Program-made: the position numbers and the translations under genes | Shown: one piece after another, positions 22,545 through 31,028 of the stretch | How the letters are laid out: the number at the start of each line of letters is the position of its first letter | Numbering within the stretch: the stretch's first letter is position 1 | The notes under the pieces: model-generated | Told to the model about the DNA's origin: nothing | Database searches by the model: none | Seen by the model: the letters and a program-made list of their open reading frames with translations, nothing else | DNA from: Deltaproteobacteria bacterium | GTDB taxonomy: Bacteria; Myxococcota; B64-G9 | Direction: 5' to 3' | Assembly (NCBI GenBank): GCA_016935365.1 | Contig: JAFGRB010000078.1 | Span: forward strand, 1 to 40,703 | Length of the DNA: 40,703 bases

Positions 22545-23947
22545 GATGGGAGATGACTGGACGGCTTGGCGCCGTCTGCCTGTGGACGGTCGCGTGCGGC
22601 TCGTCGTCGAGCCCGGACCTGTGCCGGGACGTCGTCTGCGACGAGCCGCCTAAGGCCCATTGCGCCGATGCGAGTTCACTGGTCGAGTACGATCCGGCCG
22701 GCAGCTGCGATCCGGCCACCGGTGAGTGCGCGTACGGCTCGCAGGAGCGCGACTGCGAGCACGGCTGCGAGGCCGGCCGCTGTCAGGACCCGGACCTGTG
22801 CATCGGCGTGATCTGCGACTCGCCGCCGGACAACAGCTGCGCCGATGCGAGCAGCCTGCGGATCTACGAGGCGGTCGGCAGCTGCGATCCGCTCACCGGC
22901 GACTGCGAGTACGACTTCGAGCTGCGCGACTGCGAGCACGGCTGCGAGGGCGGCTGGTGCACGGACCAGGACCTGTGCGCCGGGGTGGTCTGCGAGTCGC
23001 CGCCGCCGGACATCTGCGCCGACGACCGGACCCTGCTCGTCTACGAGCAGGTCGGCATGTGCGATCCCGAGACCGGCCGCTGCGTCTACGAGGCCGAGGC
23101 GCAGGCCTGCGAGCACGGCTGCGAGCATGGGCGCTGCAAGCCGGGGCAGGAGGCATGGGGCTGGCTGAGCGCGGTCGAGATCGACGACGCCGGGGGGCCG
23201 CCGGGCGTGGCCGCCTACTTCGCGGTCGAGCCGCACTACCGGCGCTCCCTGCTACACCAGGCGGCCATATTCTGCACCCAGCTGGCCGCCGAGGGCGCCT
23301 GCGTGCTCTTCTCGGCCGGGGGCGGGCGGCCCGGCAAGCTCGACCCCTGCATGCCGCCCTGCAACGCCGACCAGGAGTGCGTGGTCGAGGGCGAGGACTT
23401 CGTGTGCCGCGATCTCCCGGCTCACTTCGACGTGGGCACGATCTCGATCACCGGCATGAAGGTCGCCTGCGAGATGCAGCCCGACGAGTACGATCGCTAC
23501 GTCGCGGAGGGGCTGCCGGACGATCTCTTCGACGACGGGGACGCGATCGAGATCTCCGCCACGGGCGGCGAGCTCGAGCCCTTCGTCTTCTCGGCCCCGG
23601 GCACGGCCCACCTGGAGATCGACAGCGCCCAGGTGCTGCTCGAGCGCGATCAGCCGAGCGTCATCTCCTGGACCCCGGCCGATCCGGACAGCCGGGTGCA
23701 GGTGGTGCTGCTGACCGGTCTGCACGACCCGTCGCTGCCCTCGGCCGGGCTGATGTGCGACGCGCCGGATGGCGACGGGCGGGTGGAGATCCCGGCAAGC
23801 CTGGTCAACGGCTTTCTCGACCGGCACTTCGTCTGCCAGAAGTTTTCGCGCATCACCCGCTACACCCACGATCTGCAGTCGCCCTTCGGCCGGGAGATCG
23901 AGTTCGTGGTCGGAAGCGCGCACGCACTGGAACTGGTCACGCCATGA
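22541..23947 (+). CDS. Cysteine-rich repeat lipoprotein, family member 1
   Basis: The 468-residue protein has a short signal and a probable lipobox (TVACG). Three 59-residue cysteine-rich repeats follow, each of the form C-x3-V-x-C...GxCDxxTGxCxY...CEHGC...C. Then comes a domain of about 260 residues opening with AWGWLSAVE and closing with ITRYTHDLQSPFGREIEFVV. The same framework recurs in the lipoprotein at 38703, so the two are paralogues. This copy has an extra CMPPC...C insert near residue 270. No enzyme motif is seen; binding, adhesion or structural surface roles are possible. It overlaps the metallopeptidase by four bases, and the next lipoprotein overlaps its stop. Confidence 0.8.
   Translation: MRWEMTGRLGAVCLWTVACGSSSSPDLCRDVVCDEPPKAHCADASSLVEYDPAGSCDPATGECAYGSQERDCEHGCEAGRCQDPDLCIGVICDSPPDNSCADASSLRIYEAVGSCDPLTGDCEYDFELRDCEHGCEGGWCTDQDLCAGVVCESPPPDICADDRTLLVYEQVGMCDPETGRCVYEAEAQACEHGCEHGRCKPGQEAWGWLSAVEIDDAGGPPGVAAYFAVEPHYRRSLLHQAAIFCTQLAAEGACVLFSAGGGRPGKLDPCMPPCNADQECVVEGEDFVCRDLPAHFDVGTISITGMKVACEMQPDEYDRYVAEGLPDDLFDDGDAIEISATGGELEPFVFSAPGTAHLEIDSAQVLLERDQPSVISWTPADPDSRVQVVLLTGLHDPSLPSAGLMCDAPDGDGRVEIPASLVNGFLDRHFVCQKFSRITRYTHDLQSPFGREIEFVVGSAHALELVTP
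22616..23146 (+). repeat. Three tandem 177-bp coding repeats (59 residues each)
   Basis: Units begin at 22616, 22793 and 22970 with near-identical GACCTGTGC starts. The spacing is exactly 177 bases, so the reading frame is preserved. Each unit encodes seven or eight conserved cysteines. The strict period indicates duplication without indels. Confidence 0.8.
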
Positions 23948-24549
23948 GGGTGCGATTCGTCGTGCTGCTCGGCGGCGTCTTGCTCGCCGGCTGCGGCTCG
24001 AGCCCGGAGCCGGTCTGCGTGGATGACGGCCACGCCGACGGCCCTCCCTGCGTGGAGCGGATCGGAAGCCCGGCCGAGTTCGAGGCGGTCAGCATCGAGG
24101 CGGGCTATCTGACGGGCTCGGACCGGATCACCAAGTACATGGCGCCCGCCCGCGAAGACGAGACGCTGCTGCCGGCCCTGTTCCAGAACGGGCGGCGCAC
24201 CATGGAGCACCTGACCTTCCTGATCACCTTCTTCCCGGAGCGCTTCTCCGGACTGGACCCCCAGGCCTACATGGATCTGGTGCTGCGGCGCGACACGCGG
24301 GACTACTACTCGGGCGCCGTGGTCCACATCGACGATCCGATCCTGGGCTCGATCTACGGCTTCACGGTCTACACCCTCTCGTCGAGCGCAGAGCTGCTCG
24401 AGCCCGACGAGGTGCTGGCTTTGCATGGCTGCCTGGACGCGGTCTTCGACGCGGGCGAGCTCTACTACACCTTCGATCCCTTCGACGCCATGGCCCGGCA
24501 GAAGGCGGCCGAGTGGGTAGAGCCCGGCTTCCCGATCTACTTCTATTGA
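23944..24549 (+). CDS. Small lipoprotein of unknown function
   Basis: The 201-residue protein has a textbook lipoprotein signal, MRVRFVVLLGGVLLAGC, with lipobox LAGC. The mature part has few cysteines and no recognised catalytic motif. Its centre is FTVYTLSSSAELLEPDEVLA and its end is aromatic, GFPIYFY. Its start overlaps the preceding stop as ATGA, so it is translated with the cysteine-rich lipoprotein and probably acts with it at the envelope. It ends the plus-strand cluster, facing a minus-strand gene 33 bases away. Confidence 0.78.
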   Translation: MRVRFVVLLGGVLLAGCGSSPEPVCVDDGHADGPPCVERIGSPAEFEAVSIEAGYLTGSDRITKYMAPAREDETLLPALFQNGRRTMEHLTFLITFFPERFSGLDPQAYMDLVLRRDTRDYYSGAVVHIDDPILGSIYGFTVYTLSSSAELLEPDEVLALHGCLDAVFDAGELYYTFDPFDAMARQKAAEWVEPGFPIYFY

Positions 24550-24581
24550 CGGGATGTGGGTACGTCTCGTCGACACTCCCG
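24550..24581. terminator. Hairpin between convergent genes
   Basis: CGGGATGTG (24550-24558) pairs with CACTCCCG (24574-24581), leaving one bulged base. It fills the 33-base space between two convergent stops, where a bidirectional terminator is expected. No long T-run accompanies it. Confidence 0.4.
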
Positions 24582-24582
24582 G

Positions 24583-25374
24583 CTATAGCGCGTAGGGCTC
24601 GAGCAGGACAGGCCCCCAGGACTCGTCTCCGGCTGCGCTGATCTCATAGCTCCAGCCGTAGTTGCAACCGACGAGCGTGTAGGTGGTCCGATCGGTCCTG
24701 ATCGCCTCGCGGCTGCAAGCTGCATTGCAGTTGTCCGCGCTGCCCGTCATGATGTCGAGTGTGCAGGAGTCGCCGTGGTCGCAGTCCGTCGGACAGCTCT
24801 CCGGCGGGTCGCAGGTCTCGCCCTCCTCCACTATGCCGTTGTCACAAGTCGAAGAGCAGTCGTCGTCGTTGTTGGCATTGCAGCCGGCAGGACAGCACCC
24901 GTCGCCGGAGACGCACCGGTCTATCTCCTCGCGCCTGCACAGCACGTCGCAGTTGTCCGCGCTTCCCTCCTGTGTGTCGACAGTGCAGGGATTGGAGTCA
25001 TCGCAGTCTGCGGGACAGCTCTGAGGCGGATCGCAGGTCTCACCTGCTTCCACTACATCGTTGCCGCAGATCGGAGAGCAGTCGCTGTCGTCGTTGGCGC
25101 TGCATCCAGTGGCGCAGCATCCATCTCCGGCGCTGCACCAGGTGATCTCCTCGTGCCTGCAGGTCACGTTGCACCTCTCCGCGCTGCCGCTCATGGTGTC
25201 GACGGTGCAGGCCAGCATGTCGTCGCAATCGACGGGACAGTCTCCGTCACAGGTCTCTCCGGGGTCGATCTTCCCGTCACCGCACACACAGGTGCTCTCG
25301 GAGCAAGAGCCCAGCAAGGATCCGAGCAAGAGGACTCGAATCACCCAGATCGACTTCGCATTGCGTGTGATCAT
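24583..25374 (-). CDS. Cysteine-rich lipoprotein with Myxo-type disulfide repeats
   Basis: The 263-residue protein has a signal peptide and lipobox (LLGSC). Two and a half repeats of about 70 residues follow, each beginning CGDGKIDPGETCD or CGNDVVEAGETCD. This pattern matches the Myxococcus cysteine-rich (DUF4215-like) repeat family. The third repeat changes into an aromatic, non-cysteine tail. Such repeats are small disulfide-linked modules of surface proteins; function is unknown. ATG 25374 was chosen for a normal-length signal peptide, with a GAGAG-type ribosome site; ATG 25380 is close by. It is oriented with, but probably separate from, the gene upstream. Confidence 0.8.
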   Translation of the reverse strand: MITRNAKSIWVIRVLLLGSLLGSCSESTCVCGDGKIDPGETCDGDCPVDCDDMLACTVDTMSGSAERCNVTCRHEEITWCSAGDGCCATGCSANDDSDCSPICGNDVVEAGETCDPPQSCPADCDDSNPCTVDTQEGSADNCDVLCRREEIDRCVSGDGCCPAGCNANNDDDCSSTCDNGIVEEGETCDPPESCPTDCDHGDSCTLDIMTGSADNCNAACSREAIRTDRTTYTLVGCNYGWSYEISAAGDESWGPVLLEPYAL

Positions 25375-25448
25375 CAACATCTCTCTCGAGCAGGCATGCG
25401 CCATCGGGAGCATTTCGAGCGCGTGCCCGGGCTCGATCTCGGATCAAC

Positions 25449-25467
25449 GAGGGCTCGTTTAGCCCTC
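25449..25467 (-). terminator. Perfect hairpin at the stop of the secreted protein gene
   Basis: GAGGGCT-CGTTT-AGCCCTC is a seven-base perfect stem with a five-base loop. Its first bases overlap the TGA stop at 25468-25466 on the minus strand. It could end transcription or protect the 3' end. No T-run follows. Confidence 0.45.
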
Positions 25468-26434
25468 AGAACTTGTCCGAGTGCGTCTCCAGCAGCGTCC
25501 CCGCCTTCAGCTGCTTGCCGCCGACCTTGGCCGCTTTCTTCAGCCGATACAGGATCCGGTTGCGCTTGTCATCCAGCTTGTTCTTCCTGCCGGTGTACCA
25601 GACCCGGACGCCGACGTACTCGACCCCGGCGTCCTTCTCCATCTCCAGGACCTGCTTTTCCCTCTGGGAGAAGACAGAGCTCGCATTCGAGGGGTCGATC
25701 TCGGAGAAGGCGTCCTTGAACTCGTCGTTCGTGTCGCACTGCTTGCCGGGGCCGGACGGCGAGAGCAGCTTGCGGAGCGTGGTCTCGTCGGGCTTGCCGG
25801 TCCAGACATTCAGATCCAGCTCCTCGTCGTGGGCGACGAGCTCGTTGATGCGCATGGCATGCCGGGCCCACTCCAGGCACTGCCGCGGCCGAAAGGCGAG
25901 CGGTCTCCTGCCCTTGCCGCTCGCCTTCCACGCCTTCCACTCGCCGTGGTACTTCTCGATCAGGTCCAGGTTGCTCCAGACCGGGAAGCGCTCTCCCAGG
26001 CACACGTCCGAGAGCGGTTTGGTCTTGGCGTTCTTGCCGCTGGCATACTCGTAGGCGACCTGCGTGCACTCCTTCAGGTACGCCTCCGCGCTCGTCGCCT
26101 TGGCTCGCGCGAGCAGCCCCTGGAAGTACTTCTGGGTCTTGAGCTCCTCCAGTGCGCCGGGATACAGGTGCCGCGACTCGTAGAGCTTCGAGATCAGGGT
26201 CCGGTAGTCCGATTCCTTGACGTTTTCGGGATTCGCCTTGTGCTTCACGATCGCCGGGCAGGTGTTTCGGATCAGCCAGTCCATGCAGTTCCTGCCGGTG
26301 TTCTTGTCTCCGGACGTCACGCGCTTCTGGGCCGCGATCGACCTGTCGAAAATGGGATTCGAATCACCCGCCAAGGCGTGCACGCAGGGGCCGAGCACGA
26401 CACAGAACGAGACGATCATCGAAGCGATCTTCAT
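25466..26434 (-). CDS. Secreted protein of unknown function
   Basis: The 322-residue protein begins at ATG 26434 behind AGGAGG. It has a signal peptide, MKIASMIVSFCVVLGPCVHA. The mature part is rich in Lys, Arg and charged helices, with scattered cysteines that may pair (NCMDWLIRNTC). No catalytic motif was recognised, and no transmembrane segment follows the signal. The C-terminal third, with GVRVWYTGRKNKL and RILYRLKKAAK, looks globular. It is likely exported to the periplasm or medium. It is not overlapped by its neighbours. Confidence 0.72.
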   Translation of the reverse strand: MKIASMIVSFCVVLGPCVHALAGDSNPIFDRSIAAQKRVTSGDKNTGRNCMDWLIRNTCPAIVKHKANPENVKESDYRTLISKLYESRHLYPGALEELKTQKYFQGLLARAKATSAEAYLKECTQVAYEYASGKNAKTKPLSDVCLGERFPVWSNLDLIEKYHGEWKAWKASGKGRRPLAFRPRQCLEWARHAMRINELVAHDEELDLNVWTGKPDETTLRKLLSPSGPGKQCDTNDEFKDAFSEIDPSNASSVFSQREKQVLEMEKDAGVEYVGVRVWYTGRKNKLDDKRNRILYRLKKAAKVGGKQLKAGTLLETHSDKF

Positions 26435-26480
26435 GGCATTCCTCCTGGGGATGAGAGAATAGCCGCCTGGGCTCTATCGG

Positions 26481-28148
26481 TCAAATCCGCTCGATGCGCA
26501 GCGAGCTGATGAAGCGCTCGCGCTGCTCGGTCCAGGCCGGATCCGTCTCGGGCCAGAACAGCACCTCGACCGTCACGGCGAAGCGCGCATCCAGCCGGCT
26601 CCAGCGCCAGAGCTGGAGGCCCGACAGGAAGGAGAACTTCTCCTCCAACGTGCGCACGCCCTCGATGCTGCGCACGCGGGCCTGGCCCTCCCGCTTCGCG
26701 CCCTCGGGCTGCTGGGACTCGCGAACCTGGCACAGGTTCTCGAACTCGGTCTCGATCTGCTCCGGGGCCAGCTCCTGGCCCAGGTCGGCCAGGCTCAGCG
26801 CGACCAGCGCAGGATCGCGCTCGATGCGCCCGAAGGCCAGCTCGGTGATCTGATCGCGCTGCTGCCGGGCCGGATCGCTCGCGATCAGCGCCGGCAGCTC
26901 CAGGCTCACCCCCGGCCCGGCCTTCACCCGGGTCCAGTTCGGCGGCTGGACGAGCTTCCAGGGCGTGTTGCTGGCGATCGCCCAGACCGGCCCTGCGAGC
27001 AAGAGCACGCAAGCTGCCGTCGCAGCCAGGCCGAGCCCGCGTGAGGCGCTCGGCGTCGATTGTCCCTCTGCGAGCGGTGCCAGGCCGGCGGTCAGCAGGC
27101 CTGAGAGCATGAGCGCTGCGCCCACCAGCGCGCCGCCGAGGTGGGCCCAGAAGTCGACTCGCGGAAGCAGGGACACGACGCCGATGAGCACCAGGTTGAT
27201 CATCATGTTCTGCTTCAACCGGGCGAGCACCACGTCGGGCAGCAGCCCGGGCACCGGACGGAAGGCCAGCACCGCTGCGGCGGCCAGCACGCCGAGCAAG
27301 GCGCCCGAGGCCCCCACGCTGAACGCTCCGCTCAGCGCGGCCGAGGCCGCAGAGCCGGCCAGCCCGCTCGCCGTATAGAGCAGCAGGAAGCGGCGCATGC
27401 CCAGCAGCCGCTCGACGAATCCTCCCAGGAAGACCAAGGCCAATCCGTTGAAGAGGAGGTGGTGCAGATTGCCGTGCAAGAAGAGCGAGGCGATGAGTCG
27501 GTATGCCTCTCCCCGGGCCACCGCGCCTGGCGCGTTGGCGCCCATGCGGTTCAAGGTGGGGACGAAGTCGCTGCCACCCCAGAGCTGCTGCAGCAGGAAG
27601 ATCACCACGCACAGGCCGCAAAGACACCAGGAAGCGAGCGGTCTGCGCCGCCTGAAGGCAGCCGCGAACTCGCGGACCTGCTCGCTCCTGTCGGCGTTCG
27701 GATCGATCACCCCGGCGAGGCGATCGCGGATTTGGTCGGCGTCCGCGCCCGATCCGGTAACGCCGTCCAGCAGGCCCGTCCAATCCTGCCTGCGAAGCCC
27801 TCGGGGCGAGGCGCGAAGCTCGCCGTTGGCGTCGACCTGCAGCACCTCGATCTGCCGGCGCTTCAGACCGAGCGGACGGACGCTGCGGAGCAGCTCGAAT
27901 GTGCCGCTATCGCCGCCTACGACGAGCAGGATCAGCCTTCCTGCCCGAAGACCGGAGACCACCTTGCGAAGGTGGTCCTGGAAGGCCTCGTCGGCGGCCG
28001 AGAGATAGCGAAAGGCGAAGATGTGGCGTCCGTCCGGCAACACCAGCGCAGCGCCGTGAGCCGACAGGGCCATCAGCTTGGCCGGCGCGCGCTCGGCGAG
28101 GACCAGGCGCGAGAGGCATTCCTCGAACTGGGCTTCGGATGGGCTCAT
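26481..28148 (-). CDS. Rhomboid-family intramembrane serine protease with N- and C-terminal extra domains
   Basis: The 555-residue protein has a soluble N-terminal domain (1-168, unrecognised) and a six-helix rhomboid core (about 172-350). A further membrane helix near 375 and a C-terminal domain of about 165 residues follow. The core carries HGNLHHLLFN (H230, N234), the nucleophile S281 in GASGALLG, and partner H336 in WAHLGGA. The Ser-His dyad is complete, so it should cut membrane proteins. Rhomboid relatives also process GlyGly-CTERM tails; whether this one handles the MYXO-CTERM-like tail at 12640-12725 is only a guess. The start ATG 28148 overlaps the acyl-CoA synthetase stop (ATGA). 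Confidence 0.9.
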   Translation of the reverse strand: MSPSEAQFEECLSRLVLAERAPAKLMALSAHGAALVLPDGRHIFAFRYLSAADEAFQDHLRKVVSGLRAGRLILLVVGGDSGTFELLRSVRPLGLKRRQIEVLQVDANGELRASPRGLRRQDWTGLLDGVTGSGADADQIRDRLAGVIDPNADRSEQVREFAAAFRRRRPLASWCLCGLCVVIFLLQQLWGGSDFVPTLNRMGANAPGAVARGEAYRLIASLFLHGNLHHLLFNGLALVFLGGFVERLLGMRRFLLLYTASGLAGSAASAALSGAFSVGASGALLGVLAAAAVLAFRPVPGLLPDVVLARLKQNMMINLVLIGVVSLLPRVDFWAHLGGALVGAALMLSGLLTAGLAPLAEGQSTPSASRGLGLAATAACVLLLAGPVWAIASNTPWKLVQPPNWTRVKAGPGVSLELPALIASDPARQQRDQITELAFGRIERDPALVALSLADLGQELAPEQIETEFENLCQVRESQQPEGAKREGQARVRSIEGVRTLEEKFSFLSGLQLWRWSRLDARFAVTVEVLFWPETDPAWTEQRERFISSLRIERI

Positions 28149-29563
28149 GAACCTCCGGGCTCGCAGCGCGGCTGGACTTCTGCAGCGGCGGTCCTCGCGA
28201 GCCAGCGGCCGCGGCGGACCAGCAGACGGGCCGCCTCGATGGCCTGGCGCAGGCTCGGGAAGGCCGCGCAGCCTGCCTCGGTCAGGCGGCGGCACAGCTC
28301 GACCGTGCGGCGGCCGTGCATGCCGACCAGGACCACCGGCTTGGGCGAGCCGCGCACGGATCGGGCGAGCTGGGCAACGAGCTCGTCGGTCAAGCCGGGT
28401 GGCGCCAGAAAGGCCATGCACAGGACGAGGTCCACGCCCTCGTCCGCCAGCAGCGACTCGAGTGCAGACAGGATCATGTCGTCGTGGATCGAGGCGGTCA
28501 GATCGACGGGGTTGTCCACCGAGGCGATCTCCAGGCTGCTCGCGCGGATCCGCTCGCGGGTGGCGTCGGACAGCCGTGCGAGTGACAGCTCGCCAGCAGT
28601 CGACTCGATGGTGTCGGCCGCCATGACGCCGTAGCCTCCCGCCGGGGTCAGCACAGCGGTTCGCCCGCCGCGCGCCGCCGGCGCGAGCGCCAGGGCCTTG
28701 GCTCCATCGAGCAGTGCCAGATCGTCGGTCACTTGCAGGATGCCGTTCTGGGCGAAGGCGCCGCAGACCACCTCGTGCGAGCCCGACAGCGCACCGGTGT
28801 GAGAGCTGACCGCGCCGGCGCCGCCCTCGGTGCGGCCGGCCTTGAGCGCGATGATCGGCTTGCGGAGCGCCGTCTGCCTGGCGGCGTTCAGGAACCGCCG
28901 GCCGTCCTTGAAGCTCTCGATGTACAGGGCCAGACAGCCACAACCCGCGTCCTCGCGGAAATGATCCAGAAAATCGCACTCGTCCAGATCGGCCTTGTTG
29001 CCGAGGCTGACAAAGGCCCGCAGCCGGTAGCCGAAGGGTGCAGCGGCCCCGAGCGACTCGACGCCCACCGAGCCGCTCTGAGACAGGAAGGCCACACAGC
29101 CTTCTCGCGAGAGCAGGTCGACCTCGTGCTCGACGAAGATCGTGTCCGGGCCGCCATCGGGTACCCACAAGCCGATGGTGTTGGGTCCCAGCAATCGGCT
29201 GCCGGCGCGGCGTACGCGGGCGACCATCTCGTCCTGGAGGCGCTGCCCGGCCGCACCTTTCTCGGAGAAGCCGCCGGCCACGGGGATGACGAAGGGAATG
29301 CCGTGCTCGGCCGCGGCCACGGCTTCGGCCGCAGCTCGCTCAGCCGGCAAGGTCACGACCGCGAGGTCCACATCGCCCGGCAGTCCGGAGATGCTCGGCG
29401 TGCATTCGATCCCCATGACGGTCTTGCGCCTCGGGTTGACCGGCAGGACCTCGACACCCGAGCGCAGCAGCGCATCCACCACCCGGGCGCCCGCGCTTTG
29501 CGGTCGCTCGGAGGCGCCGATGACGGCCACGACACGGGCCTGCAGCAGGCGGGACAGATCCAT
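28145..29563 (-). CDS. ADP-forming acyl-CoA synthetase alpha-type subunit, copy 2
   Basis: The 472-residue protein has an N-terminal CoA-binding Rossmann domain (VAVIGASERP) followed by two succinyl-CoA-ligase-like domains. The phosphohistidine site is SSHTGALSG with H255. In ADP-forming acetyl-CoA synthetases this His carries phosphate between acyl phosphate and the ATP-grasp beta subunit, making ATP and an organic acid from acyl-CoA. No beta subunit is fused or encoded nearby. Start: ATG 29563 or GTG 29569, the latter overlapping the upstream stop (GTGA). It lies in tandem with a paralogue. Confidence 0.85.
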   Translation of the reverse strand: MDLSRLLQARVVAVIGASERPQSAGARVVDALLRSGVEVLPVNPRRKTVMGIECTPSISGLPGDVDLAVVTLPAERAAAEAVAAAEHGIPFVIPVAGGFSEKGAAGQRLQDEMVARVRRAGSRLLGPNTIGLWVPDGGPDTIFVEHEVDLLSREGCVAFLSQSGSVGVESLGAAAPFGYRLRAFVSLGNKADLDECDFLDHFREDAGCGCLALYIESFKDGRRFLNAARQTALRKPIIALKAGRTEGGAGAVSSHTGALSGSHEVVCGAFAQNGILQVTDDLALLDGAKALALAPAARGGRTAVLTPAGGYGVMAADTIESTAGELSLARLSDATRERIRASSLEIASVDNPVDLTASIHDDMILSALESLLADEGVDLVLCMAFLAPPGLTDELVAQLARSVRGSPKPVVLVGMHGRRTVELCRRLTEAGCAAFPSLRQAIEAARLLVRRGRWLARTAAAEVQPRCEPGGS

Positions 29564-29565
29564 GT

Positions 29566-31020
29566 TCACGTCTCGAGCGCCCGCTGCTGGCGATGCCGAC
29601 CATAGCGAACCAGGGCGGCCATGGCCCGCACCGCATGCTCGGGTGTGTCGAACACGGGCACGCGATGATCTTGCAGCGCGCGCACCACGTTGTCCGATCG
29701 ATCGTAGAAGCTGCTCATCACGATCGGCTTGCCCGTCCGCTCCGCCATGTCGAAGAGAGGCTTGGCCATGTGAGAGGTGTAGGAGGTCAGCTGCTCCACC
29801 TCGATCGGGACCAGCTCGCCGGCGAAGTCCTTCATGCCCTGGAAGAAAGACGAGCCCTGGAGACCGTGCATGAGCAGGCCGTCGATCTGCTCGCAGGCGA
29901 GGATCAGCTCTGGCAGCGTCTGGTTGAGCAGCCTGGGATCCATGTTGAAGGTCAAGTCGACCGGGTTCTCGGCGGAGCCGGTCTGGGGGATGAGCGCACG
30001 GATGCGCTCGGAGAGCGACTCGGGAAAGGGCCGCAGATCGAGCCCGGCTCGGCAGGCCGCGTCGGCCATGGAGGTGGCCGGACCGCCGGAGTGGGTCAAG
30101 ATGGCCACCCGGCCTCCTCTCGGCACCGGCTGGGTGGCCAGAGCCCAGCCCCACTGATAGAGGTCGGCCACGGTCCGGGCCCGGATGATGCCGGCCTGTC
30201 GGAATAGACCATCGTAGAGCGCGTCCGGACCTGCAAGGGCACCGGTGTGGGATGCACCGCTGCGCGCGCCCGCCTCGGTCCCGCCCACGTAGAGCGCGAC
30301 GACCGGCTTGCGAGCCGTGCAGCGCGCGGCCGCCTGCATGAAGCGGCGGCCGTCGCGCACGCCCTCGACATACAGCGACACGGCCCGTGTCTCCTCGTCG
30401 TCGGCGAAGTAGTCCAGGCAGTCGGCCAGATCGATGTTGGCCGCATTGCCCACGCTGACAGCACGCGATAGTCCGATCCCCCAGCGGGAGAGAAGATCGA
30501 TCACCTGCGTGACGTAGGTGCCGCTCTGAGATGCCAGGCCCAGCGGACCGCTCGCGTGGCGGTAAGGGAAGAAAGTCGTATTCAGGCCGCTCTCGGCGTT
30601 CAGGACCCCGATGCAGTTGGGACCCACGAAGCGCACACCGCCTTCGGCGGCGAGGTGGAGCAGCTCGGCCTCCAAGGCCCGGCCCTCGGTGCCGGTCTCC
30701 CGGAAGCCGGCGGTCGTGATGACCAGATGCTGGATCCCCCGGGCGATGGCGTCCTGCACCACGTCGAGCACGACCCTGGTGGGCACCACGAGAACGGCCA
30801 GGTCCACCGGTTCGGGCAGGTCCCGGAGGCTGGGGTAGGCCTTCTGCCCTAGAACGGTCGCCTCCTTGGGATGCACGGGGATGACCGGGCCGCGGTAGTG
30901 GCTCTTGAGCGTGTTGAGCATCTGGATGGTGCCCATCGTCATGGGGTTGTTCGAGGCTCCCACGAAGGCCACCGAGCGGGCGCCGAGGATGATCTCGAGT
31001 GGATGGGGCATGCGGCTCAC
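29566..31020 (-). CDS. ADP-forming acyl-CoA synthetase alpha-type subunit, copy 1
   Basis: The 484-residue paralogue has the same fold: CoA-binding motif VAFVGASNNP near residue 17 and phosphohistidine H258 in ASHTGALAG. The position agrees well with the active-site His of archaeal acetyl-CoA synthetase (ADP-forming). The family links acyl-CoA breakdown to substrate-level phosphorylation. It starts at GTG 31020, eight bases after the PilZ gene (ATG 31011 is possible). The two tandem copies may be subunits of one heteromeric enzyme or have different acyl specificity. The missing ATP-grasp partner must lie elsewhere if they are active. Confidence 0.85.
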   Translation of the reverse strand: MSRMPHPLEIILGARSVAFVGASNNPMTMGTIQMLNTLKSHYRGPVIPVHPKEATVLGQKAYPSLRDLPEPVDLAVLVVPTRVVLDVVQDAIARGIQHLVITTAGFRETGTEGRALEAELLHLAAEGGVRFVGPNCIGVLNAESGLNTTFFPYRHASGPLGLASQSGTYVTQVIDLLSRWGIGLSRAVSVGNAANIDLADCLDYFADDEETRAVSLYVEGVRDGRRFMQAAARCTARKPVVALYVGGTEAGARSGASHTGALAGPDALYDGLFRQAGIIRARTVADLYQWGWALATQPVPRGGRVAILTHSGGPATSMADAACRAGLDLRPFPESLSERIRALIPQTGSAENPVDLTFNMDPRLLNQTLPELILACEQIDGLLMHGLQGSSFFQGMKDFAGELVPIEVEQLTSYTSHMAKPLFDMAERTGKPIVMSSFYDRSDNVVRALQDHRVPVFDTPEHAVRAMAALVRYGRHRQQRALET

Positions 31021-31028
31021 CGGCGTTC

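Noticed and set aside
28149..29168. Upstream extension of the rhomboid frame as a fusion protein
   Set aside because: The extension is Arg/Gly-rich and overlaps the acyl-CoA synthetase gene; the ATGA overlap at 28145-28148 gives a natural start.
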